A stretch of 31,656 nt of DNA from positions 1 through 31,656 of the forward strand of contig CAVSME010000004.1 of the NCBI GenBank assembly GCA_963728985.1, given 5' to 3'. Below the pieces are notes generated by a model. The model was given only the letters and a program-made list of their open reading frames with translations, was not told the DNA's origin and ran no database searches. Each line of letters begins with the position of its first letter. The stretch's first letter is position 1. The position numbers were made by a program, and so were the translations under genes. Positions 23,683 to 31,656 of the stretch are shown in pieces. This DNA is from DASXAI01 sp963728985 (lineage in GTDB: Bacteria > Actinomycetota > Acidimicrobiia > Acidimicrobiales > Ilumatobacteraceae).

Positions 23683-25521
23683 ATGCGACGGATCGCGATC
23701 GTCGTCGCCGCAGTGGTGCTCATGACCACGGTGGCGACGGGCACGATGACGGCGGCCGCCGAGGGTCAAGGCGTTCCGCCGCAGCGCGTGCTCGATACGC
23801 GCCAAGGGCTCGGCGCGCCGGCTCATCGGCTCAACCCCGGCGAGGTCATCGCCTTGCCCCTCCCGACGGCGACCGCCGCCGGGGCCACCGCGGCATCGCT
23901 GAACCTGACGGCGACCGACGCCACTGGGGCGGGCTTCCTCACGGCGTGGCCATGCGGGCAACCGATGCCTGGCACCTCGATCCTCAACTACGTGCCGGGC
24001 CAGACGGTGGCCAACTTCGTCACCCTCGGCATCGGCCAGGGTGGCGTGTGCATCGCCAGCTCGGCGCCGGTCAACGTCGTCGTCGACCTCATGGGCTGGT
24101 TCACCGGCACCACCGACTTCCGCGGTGCCGCTCCCACGCGGCTGCTCGACACCCGCACCAAGGGCGACCTCCTGAAGGCAGGCGTCGAGCGGCACCTGTC
24201 GGTCGCCGGCGGGGCCGGCTACCAAGGCTCGAGTGGCGGCGTGGCCCTCAACGTCACGGTCGTGAACCCGGCCGCTGACGGCTACGTGACCGCCTACCCG
24301 TGCGGCCCCCGGCCGGTCGCCTCCACCGTCAACTTCCGGGCCGGGGAGATCGTCCCCAACTTCACCCTCGTCCCGTACAGCGGCGGTGAGGTGTGCCTGT
24401 ACGCCTTCGCCGACACCAACGTCGTCGTGGACAGCTTCGGCTGGACGGGTGGTGACGGTCTCGTCCTGGCGTCGCCGTCACGGCTGCTCGACACCCGCAG
24501 CGGCGTCGGCTCCTCCGGTGGGCCGGCGAGCCCCTCCCATCTCGTCCAGCTGCGGGTGGCGGGGCGAGCGGGCGTCCCCAACGACGTGACCGCCGCCTTC
24601 GTGACGGTGACCGCCACCGGCGGCAGCGCCGACGGGTTCGTCACCGCCTACCCGTGCGACCAGCCCCGCCCGGTGGCATCGATCCTCAACCTCCGAGCCG
24701 GGCTGTTGCGCTCGAACCTGGCACTGGTCGACCTCTCCGTCGCTGACGGCAGCGTGTGCCTCTACGCCTACACCGTCGATGGCTCACCGGTGCACCTCGT
24801 GGCCGACGCCGTCGGTTGGCTGCCGGGCGACGTGAACCGGCCGGAGCCGCCGGCCGAGCCCAACCCGCCGCAGCCACCGACACCCCCGGGCGGTAGCGGG
24901 CGGTTCGAGACGCTCCCGGTGGGGTCGGCGCTACCCAGCGACGCCGAGTGCGCCGCTCGGGTGCGGCCGGCGGCCGAGATCCGCCCGCAGATGACGTCCT
25001 TCAACCAGACGAAGGGCTTCGGCACCCCGGCCAACCCACCAGCCCCGCTCCTCAACCGGATCACCGGCAACTTCACCGGCACGACCGACGAGATCCTCCA
25101 GTGGGGTGCCTGCAAGTGGGGCATCGACGAAGACATCGTGCGGGCCCAGGCGGCCAAGGAGTCGTACTGGACGATGACCAACGTCGGCGACAACGGCGAG
25201 TCGTTCGGCATCATGCAAGTGCGCACCACGGCCATCCCGTGGGCCTTCAACAACGGTGTGGGCGACCCCAAGTCGTCGACGGCGTTCAACGTCGACGTCG
25301 CCCTGGGCCTCCGGCGCAACTGCTTCGAGGGCAACGAGGGGTGGCTCAACACCGTCGAGCGGGGCCGGGACTACGCCGCCGGCGACATGTGGGGCTGCGT
25401 CGGCATGTGGTTCTCCGGCCGGTGGTACACGCCGCCGTCGGTGACCTACATCAACGACGTGCAGGCCTACGTCAATCAGCGCATCTGGGAGACCCCCGAC
25501 TTCATCGCCTATCGCGGCTGA
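23683..25521 (+). CDS. Secreted protein with three RLLDTR modules and a lysozyme-like (SLT) domain
   Basis: GGAGG (23670-23674) lies 8 nt before ATG 23683; an in-frame ATG at 23668 overlaps this site and is rejected. The 612-residue product begins with a Sec signal peptide (RRIAIVVAAVVLMTTVATG, cleavage probably after AAA near residue 26). Three modules of about 116 residues follow, each with (R)VLDTR or RLLDTR, a 'VTAYPCG / LTAWPCG' segment and VVVDxxGW. They are clearly related to those in the lipoprotein at 12989. A Pro-rich linker (near 390-410) leads to a C-terminal domain with Glu493 in AQAAKESYW and SFGIMQVRTT around 507-516, the catalytic and following motifs of SLT/goose-type lysozyme folds. 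It would cleave peptidoglycan outside the membrane. A possible use is to open the wall for glycan or protein export. Enzyme activity is inferred from the motifs. Confidence 0.88.
   Translation: MRRIAIVVAAVVLMTTVATGTMTAAAEGQGVPPQRVLDTRQGLGAPAHRLNPGEVIALPLPTATAAGATAASLNLTATDATGAGFLTAWPCGQPMPGTSILNYVPGQTVANFVTLGIGQGGVCIASSAPVNVVVDLMGWFTGTTDFRGAAPTRLLDTRTKGDLLKAGVERHLSVAGGAGYQGSSGGVALNVTVVNPAADGYVTAYPCGPRPVASTVNFRAGEIVPNFTLVPYSGGEVCLYAFADTNVVVDSFGWTGGDGLVLASPSRLLDTRSGVGSSGGPASPSHLVQLRVAGRAGVPNDVTAAFVTVTATGGSADGFVTAYPCDQPRPVASILNLRAGLLRSNLALVDLSVADGSVCLYAYTVDGSPVHLVADAVGWLPGDVNRPEPPAEPNPPQPPTPPGGSGRFETLPVGSALPSDAECAARVRPAAEIRPQMTSFNQTKGFGTPANPPAPLLNRITGNFTGTTDEILQWGACKWGIDEDIVRAQAAKESYWTMTNVGDNGESFGIMQVRTTAIPWAFNNGVGDPKSSTAFNVDVALGLRRNCFEGNEGWLNTVERGRDYAAGDMWGCVGMWFSGRWYTPPSVTYINDVQAYVNQRIWETPDFIAYRG
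23770..24832 (+). repeat. Three ~116-codon RLLDTR modules
   Basis: The coding sequence for (R)VLDTR/RLLDTR recurs near 23785, 24138 and 24481, a period of about 345-353 nt. Each copy ends with VVVD-type strands and G-W. Divergence between copies is greater than in the lipoprotein gene. Confidence 0.75.
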
Positions 25522-25530
25522 GGGCGCCAC

Positions 25531-25573
25531 GGGACGGCCCGACAAGCGCGAATTCGGGAGCCGCGGCCGTCCC
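25531..25573 (+). terminator. Possible terminator with a long loop
   Basis: GGGACGGCC (25531-25539) pairs perfectly with GGCCGTCCC (25565-25573) across a 25-nt loop, 9 bp after the lysozyme-like gene. There is no T-run and the loop is long, so termination is uncertain. Confidence 0.4.
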
Positions 25574-25701
25574 GGCACGTCGGTCGTAACCAGCCACTTG
25601 CGGTCCGGTCGTTTTCGGTCGAAACTCCGCCTGCGGGTCGTGCGTCGGCCGCACGGGGGGGATGACAATTTCGCGCGAAGACGTTCACTCATTGCGGTGT
25701 C

Positions 25702-28700
25702 GTGCTGGCGGCGGTCCTGGCCGCGGGACTGGTCTGGGTGCCCCGCGCCAGCGCGGCGGTCACCCCGGCCTTCGTCCAGGCGAGCGCCAACGAGACCCTG
25801 TCGGGCACGGCCAACAGCCGCGCCTTCGCCAGTCCGAACACCGCCGGCAACCTGATCGTCGCCTACGCGATCTGGAGCAACAACGGAACGGCGACGGTGG
25901 CCGACAGCCGCGGAAACGCTTATGTGAGCGCGGCGCCCCGGACGAACTGGGGCAGCAACTGGAGCTCGCAGGTCTTCGTCGCCAAGAACATCGCGGGCGG
26001 CGCCAACACGGTGACGGCGACGTTCGCCACCTCGGTCACGTCGTTCGCCGTCCTCTACATCCACGAGTACTCCGGGCTCGACAAGGCCAACCCGGTGGAC
26101 GTCACGAAGTCGGCGAGCGGCACGGCCGCCGCCATGAGCAGTGGCGCCGTGACGACGACGAACCCCACCGACCTGATCTTCGCCGGTGGCGCGTCGAGGG
26201 GCACGGTGACGCGAGGCGGCAGCGGCTACACCACCCGCTCGACCGCCTTCGGCAACCGCACCCAGGACCGCGCCGTCACGACCACCGGTTCGTACACCGC
26301 GACGGCAACCCAGGACAGCAACGGCTGGGTGATGCAGCTCGTGGCGTTGCGGGCCGATCCGGGCACACCTGACACCACGCCCCCGAGCGTGCCGACCGGT
26401 CTGACCGCCACGCCCGTGTCGGGCACCCAGGTCAATCTGAGCTGGACGGCCTCGACAGACAACGTCGGCGTGACGGGATACAAGGTGTTCCGCAATGGCA
26501 CCCAGGTCGCCACGCCCACGGGCACCACGTTCAACGACACCGGCCTCACCGCCAGCACGACCTACAGCTACACCGTGGCCGCCGTCGACGCCGCCGGCAA
26601 CACGTCGGCCCCCAGCACCGCGGTCCCCGCCACCACCGCAGCGGCCGATACGAGTCCGCCGTCCCAGCCGACAGGGGTGGTCACCACCGTCGTGTCGGGC
26701 ACCCAGATCAACCTGGCGTGGACCGCCTCCATCGACAACGTGGGCGTCACGGGATATCGCCTCTTCCGCAACGGCACGCAGATCGCCACGCCCACGGGCA
26801 CCACGTTCAATGACACCGGGCTCACCCCTGGGACGACGTACAGCTACAGCATCACGGCGGTGGACGCCGCCGGCAACCTGTCGGTCCCCAGCGCCACTGT
26901 GTCGGCCACGACGACGGCGAGCACCGACACGACCCCGCCGTCGCAGCCCGCCGGGCTGACGGCGACAGCCGTCTCCAGCAGCCAGGTGAACCTGAGCTGG
27001 ACCGCCTCGACCGACAACGTGGGGGTGACGGGATACAAGGTGTTGCGCAACGGCAGCCAGGTCGCCGCGCCCACGGCCACGACGTTCAACGACACCGGCC
27101 TCACCGCCAGCACGACCTACAGCTACACCGTGGCCGCGGTTGACGCCGCCGGCAACACCTCCATCCCCAGCGCGCCGGTCTCGGCCACGACCACCGCCAC
27201 CGCCGACACCACCCCACCGACGATCACCATCACGGCGCCGGCCGCCGGGGCCACGCTGACGAACATCGTCACCATCGAGACGTCGGCGTCCGACAACGTC
27301 GGCGTCGTCGGGGTGCAGTTCTTCATCGACAATGCCGCTGTCGGCGTCGAGGACACCGCCACGCCCTTCAGCTACTCATGGGACACGAGAAGCTCGGCCA
27401 ACGGCGCGCACTCGCTCAAGGCCGTTGCTCGGGATGCGGCCGGCAACAGCACGACGTCGGCGGCGGTCAGCGTGAACGTCGCCAATACCAGCGCCTTCCA
27501 GAACGAGATCCTCGCCACCGGCCTGAACCTGCCGACGAGCATGGTGTTCCTGCCCGACGGCCGGATGCTCGTGACCGAACTGCCCGGCACCATCAAGGTG
27601 CTGAGCCCGCCGTTCACGACCGTGAGCCCGACGCCGTTCCTGCAGCTGACCAACGTGGGGAACACCGGCTATGCGGCGTTGCAGCAGGGAATCTTCTCGA
27701 TCGCGCTCGACAAGAACTTCGCCACGAACCACTTCTATTACATCTTCTACACGTTGCGCTCCCCGAACCGCGATCGACTCTCGCGGTTCACGGCCAACGC
27801 CACCCTCACCGGTACCGATCTCTCCACCGAGTTCGTCCTCTACCAGGATCCCGTGGACGCCAACACCGAGCACCACGGCGGCGCCGTCATGCTGGGGAAC
27901 GACGGCAAGATCTACTTCACGACGGGGGACCACTTCACCGCCAGCAACGCCCAGAACCTGAACAATCCTCGCGGCAAGGTCCACCGGATCAACCCGGACG
28001 GGACGGTCCCCACCGACAATCCCTTCTACGACGGCGCCGGACCGCACTGGGATTCGATCTGGGCCTATGGGCTGCGTAACCCGTACCGGGCCTACTACGA
28101 CGCCCCGACCGGGCGGATGTACATCGGCGATGTCGGTGGCAACGACCCGGCGACGGCCAAGGAAGAGCTCAACCTCGGGCAGGCCGGCGCCAACTACGAC
28201 TGGCCGAACAGCGAGGGCACGTGCAGCGGCACGTGCACGAACCCGCTCTATTGGTGGGCCCACAACGGACGCGACTCAGCGATCACGGCCGGCTTCGTGT
28301 ACCACGGCACCCAGTACCCCAGCCAGTACCAGGGGAGCTTCTTCTTCGCCGACTACGCCCAGAACTGGATCAAGCGAGCCACCTTCGACGCCAGCGGCAA
28401 GGTCAACGGGGTCTTCAACTTCGAACCGGCCGACGGCACTGCCGACGGGCCCTACGGCGACATCGTCTACCTGACCGAAGGGCCCGACGGCGCCCTCTAC
28501 TACCTCGACCTCGGCTACTCGGACACGAGCGGAACGTTCGGCATCAGCAAGATCCGGCGCATCCGCTACCTCAGCAACAACCTGGCGCCAACCGCGGTGA
28601 TGAGCGGCACGCCCACGAACGGTCCCGCCCCGCTCTCGGTGGCGTTCTCGAGCGCCGGCTCGATCGATCCCGAGGGTCAGCCCCTCACCTACAACTGGGA

Positions 28701-31514
28701 CTTCGGGGACGGCACGACGTCGACACTCGCCAACCCCACCCACACCTATGCAGTAGCGGGGCCCTACACGGTCCGCTTGTCCGTCTCGGACGGCGTGAAC
28801 ACGACGATCTCGACCCCGCTCGTCATCAGTGTCGGCACGGCGCCCACGGCCACGATCCTGGCGCCGACGGACGGTGCCACGTTCGTTGCCGGTGACGTCA
28901 TCACCTTCAGCGGCGACGCCAACGACGCCATCGACGGCGCGCTGCCGGCGTCGTCGTACTCGTGGACGGTCGACTTCCTCCACGACGGCCACGTCCACCC
29001 GGGCGCGACGCAGAGCGGGCTCAAGAGCGGCACCTTCACCATCCCCACGACGGGGCACGACTTCAGCGGGAACACCCGCTACCGCATCACGCTGACGGTG
29101 GTGAACTCGATCGGCCTGGCCACCTCGGCCACGGTGACGATCTGGCCGGTCAAAGTGAACCTCAGCTTCGCCACGACGCCGCCAGGCCTCACCCTCTACC
29201 TCGACGGCATCGCCAAGGTCACGCCGTTCGTGTACGACACGGTGCCGAACTTCGTGCACACCATCGAGGCACACGATCAGTCGGCGGGGAGCACCTCGTA
29301 CCGCTTCGCCTCCTGGTCGGACGGCGGCGCCCAGTTGCACAACCTCACCGTGCCGTCCACCGCCCAGACGTACACGGCCACCTTCACGTCACAGGTGATC
29401 GTGGTCCCACCGGCGTTCGTGCAACTCAGCACGGCGGTGCCGCAGACCAACCAGACGGCCGTGACGGTGACGTACCCGTCCGCCCAGACGGCCGGCAATT
29501 TCAACATCGTGGCCATCGGTTGGAACGCCGCCGCCGGCTCGGTGACGTCCGTGGTGGACAGCGCCGGCAACGTCTACCAGCAAGCCGCGCCCGTCGTGAC
29601 CGGCATCAGCCTCAGCCAGACGATCTGGTACGCCAAGAACATCGTGGCCACTGCGGCCAACGCCAACACGATCACCGTGCGGTTCTCCGCGTCCATGCCG
29701 TTCGTCGATCTCCGTGCCGCCGAGTACAGCGGCGTCGATCCGATCAACCCCATCGACGTCACCGCCTCGGCCGCAGGAACATCGAACGCGGCGAGCAGCG
29801 GCGCCGTGACCACCACGTTCGCCAACGAGGCGCTCGTCGGCGCTGGTACCACCCTGGGCGCGTTCCTTGCGGCCACCGGAGGGGCGACGACGCGCGTGAT
29901 CACGACGCCCGACCTCGACATCATGCAGGACCGGATCGTGTCGGCCACGGGGTCCTACAGCGCGACCGCCAGCCTCACGGGCGCGTCGGCGTGGGTGATG
30001 CAGATCGTCGCCCTCCGGGCCGGGTCGGGTGCGCCGCCTCCGCCGGACACCGCCCCACCCTCGCAACCCGCGGGCCTCACGGCGACCGCCGCCTCGCCGT
30101 CACAGGTCAACCTCTCATGGACCGCATCGACCGACAACGTCGGCGTCACCGGCTACCGGGTCTTCCGCGACAGCGTCCAGGTCGGCACCACGACGGCCCC
30201 GACCACCACCTTCGCCGACACCGGTCTCACCGCCGCGACGGCCTACACCTACAACGTCGCCGCCGTCGACGCCGCCGGCAACGTCTCCAACCTCAGCGCC
30301 GCGGCCACCGCCACGACCACGGCGCCCGACACCACCCCACCCTCACAACCCACCAGCCTCAGCGCCATCACCGCATCCGGGACGCAGATCAACCTCTCCT
30401 GGATCGGGGCGACGGACAACGTCGGGGTCGCCGGCTACCGGGTGCTCCGCAACGACGTCCAGATCGGCACCACGACGGCCCCGACCACGACGTACACCGA
30501 CACCGGGCTCACCCCCGGTACGACCTACACGTACACCGTGACCGCGGTCGACGCGGCCGGCAACGTCTCACTCCCGAGCGCCACGGCCACGGCCACGACC
30601 ACCCCGCCCGACACCACCGCGCCGTCGCAACCCACCGGCCTCACCGCCACCGCCGCGTCCGGATCGCAGATCAACCTCGCCTGGACAGCGTCGACCGACA
30701 ACGTCGGCGTGACCGGCTACCGTGTGTTCTGCAACGGCACGCTCGTGGCCACCAGCACGACGACCACCTACGGCGACGCCGGCCTCACCGCCGCCACCAC
30801 CTACACCTACGCGGTGGCCGCGGTCGACGCCGCCGGCAACGTCTCCGTCCAGAGCGCCACCGCGTCGGCCACCACCGCCGCCGTGATCGCGCCGCCGGCG
30901 TTCGTGCAGGTGGTCGCGGCGACGCCGCAGACGCCCCAGTCGGTCGTCACCGCGAAGTATGCGGCCGCCCAGGCGGCGGGCGACACCAACATCGTGGCCA
31001 TCGGTTGGAACGCCGCCGCCGGCTCCGTGGCGTCGGTCGTGGACACAGCCGGCAACATCTACCAGCAGGCGGCCCCGGTGGTGACCGGCACCGGTTTGAG
31101 CCAGACGATCTGGTACGCCAAGAACATCGTGGCCAGTGCGGCCAACGCCAACACGATCACGGTGACGCTGTCGGCGGCCCAGCCGTTCGTCGATGTCCGG
31201 GCCCTGGAATATTCGCGGACTCGACAAGGTGAACCCGGTCGACGTCACGGCCTCGGCCGCCGGATCGACGGCTGCCGTGGAACAGCGGACCCATCACCAC
31301 CACGTTCGCCAACGAGTTGATCTTCGGCGCCGGCTGCACCCAGGGAGTGTTCAGCGCGGCCACCGGCGGCGCCACCACCCGCATCGTCACGACACCCGAC
31401 GCCGACATCGCGCAGGACGCCGTGGTGAGCGCGATCGGCACGTACGCGGCGACGGCCAACCAGACCGGCGCCTCGTCCTGGGTCATGCAGGTCGTAGGTT
31501 TCCGGGCCGGCTAG
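25702..31514 (+). CDS. Giant secreted mosaic protein: FN3/Ig/PKD domains around a PQQ-type sugar dehydrogenase propeller
   Basis: About 1,936 residues after correction. Order: signal-like LAAVLAAGLVWVPRASA; module A (20-222); three FN3 domains (to about 500; TPPSVPTGLTATPVSG, DNVGVTGYKVFRNG); an Ig-like domain (TPPTITITAPAAGATL); a beta-propeller (599-958) of the soluble glucose/sorbosone dehydrogenase family with LPTSMVFLPDGRMLVTE, the likely catalytic His in EHHGGAV, WAYGLRNPYRAYYDAP and YIGDVGGN; a PKD domain (963-1046, DFGDGTTS); two beta-rich linkers; module A again (about 1234-1441); three FN3; module A third copy. Two surplus bases near 31212 and 31279 break the last module; correcting them gives VMQVVGFRAG and TAG 31512-31514. 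GTG 25702 lacks a basic n-region; the other frame just upstream supplies FARRRSLIAV, so the true start may be near 25640 with one lost base. Likely a surface or matrix protein that oxidises or binds sugars. Confidence 0.85.
25756..26365 (+). repeat. Module A, copy 1 (about 200 codons) in the giant protein
   Basis: This beta-rich module contains VTPAFVQASANETLSG, NTAGNLIVAYAIWS, VFVAKNIAGGANTVTATF, IHEYSGLDKANPVDVTKSAS and WVMQLVALRA. It is the divergent copy relative to those at 29401 and 30889. I do not recognise a named family for it. Confidence 0.7.
29401..30023 (+). repeat. Module A, copy 2
   Basis: The protein has PPAFVQLSTAVPQTNQTAVT, NIVAIGWNAAAGSVTSVVDS, IWYAKNIVATAANANTITV and WVMQIVALRAG. 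Long stretches are nearly identical at DNA level to 30889-31511 (for example AACATCGTGGCCATCGGTTG), so copies 2 and 3 come from a recent duplication. Confidence 0.8.
30889..31511 (+). repeat. Module A, copy 3 (contains two frameshifts)
   Basis: The copy matches 29401-30023 through NIVAIGWNAAAGS and IWYAKNIVASAANANTITV. The two surplus bases near 31212 (EYSGLDK becomes unreadable) and 31279 are obvious when set against copies 1 and 2, which is the best evidence that they are errors or recent mutations. Confidence 0.75.
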
Positions 31515-31656
31515 GTCGGCACCACCCAATGGGTGCGAAACAACCCGCCAGGCGGGCGAATCCGCACCCGTGAACCGATCCGCACCCAACGTTGCCCACC
31601 GCACCGCCGGCCGGCCGGCCGGTTACACCACCGCTGGGGCGGCGGCGAAGCCCTCC
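31515..31656. other. Region downstream of the giant gene, no gene seen
   Basis: The 142 bp hold a small hairpin (CACCC-AAT-GGGTG, 31523-31535), a longer pairing of GGGTGCG (31531-31537) with CGCACCC (31563-31569), a second copy of TCCGCACCC nearby, and a GCCGG-rich palindromic tract at about 31605-31622. One of the hairpins may end the giant transcript. Confidence 0.3.

Noticed and set aside
31605..31622. GCCGG palindromic tract as an attachment site or origin
   Set aside because: It is a short GC-rich palindrome with no neighbouring integrase, replication gene or matching copy in the window.

Overview
The window is about 31.7 kb of high-GC DNA that looks like part of a cell-surface polysaccharide locus from a high-GC actinobacterium, most likely of the Acidimicrobiia type. 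That placement is inferred from base composition, frequent GTG/TTG starts, 4-nt GTGA gene overlaps and the secreted 'RLLDTR' repeat proteins; no rRNA or other taxonomic marker is present. I see no tRNA, rRNA, CRISPR array, insertion sequence or phage gene.

Layout. (1) 1-2640 holds two badly frameshifted reading frames: a DUF4038 (apiosidase-like) glycoside hydrolase on the minus strand and a Cys-rich conserved protein on the plus strand. They are followed by a minus-strand GT2 glycosyltransferase with one frameshift near its 3' end. (2) 3677-7429 is a plus-strand unit: Wzx-type flippase, RmlC-like sugar epimerase, NAD(P)-dependent oxidoreductase with a SAF domain, then a strong hairpin. (3) 7573-10352 is a second plus-strand unit, with a paralogous flippase and a GT2. 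Its putative promoter matches that of unit 2. (4) 10377-12862 is a minus-strand GMC oxidoreductase and aldo/keto reductase pair with overlapping stop and start. (5) 12989-15613 is a lipoprotein carrying three repeat modules, a polyglycine linker and a Cys-rich C-terminal domain. (6) 15794-18471 is plus-strand: GT4 (one frameshift), PhyH-type 2-oxoglutarate dioxygenase and a hexapeptide acyltransferase. (7) 18449-23250 is a compact minus-strand operon, in transcription order WecG/TagA-type GT, PF14907-like nucleotidyltransferase, GT2, hexapeptide acyltransferase, GT4. (8) 23683-31514 holds two secreted proteins: three repeat modules joined to a lysozyme-like domain, and a mosaic of about 1,936 residues with FN3, Ig-like and PKD domains around a PQQ-type sugar-dehydrogenase beta-propeller.

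Taken together, six glycosyltransferases (three GT2, two GT4, one WecG type) would build a lipid-linked repeat unit. The epimerase, SAF oxidoreductase, PhyH, GMC/AKR pair and two acyltransferases would modify sugars or the glycan. The two flippases would export the units, and the secreted modular proteins would act in the wall or matrix. A chain polymerase, an initiating phosphoglycosyltransferase and a chain-length/export system are not visible, so the locus probably extends beyond the window.

Sequence quality matters here. Frameshifts are dense in the first 2.76 kb. Isolated ones occur near 7991, 9271, 16560, 25700 (possible), 31212 and 31279, several of them beside short G or C runs. I treat most as probable assembly errors and give the intended gene spans.
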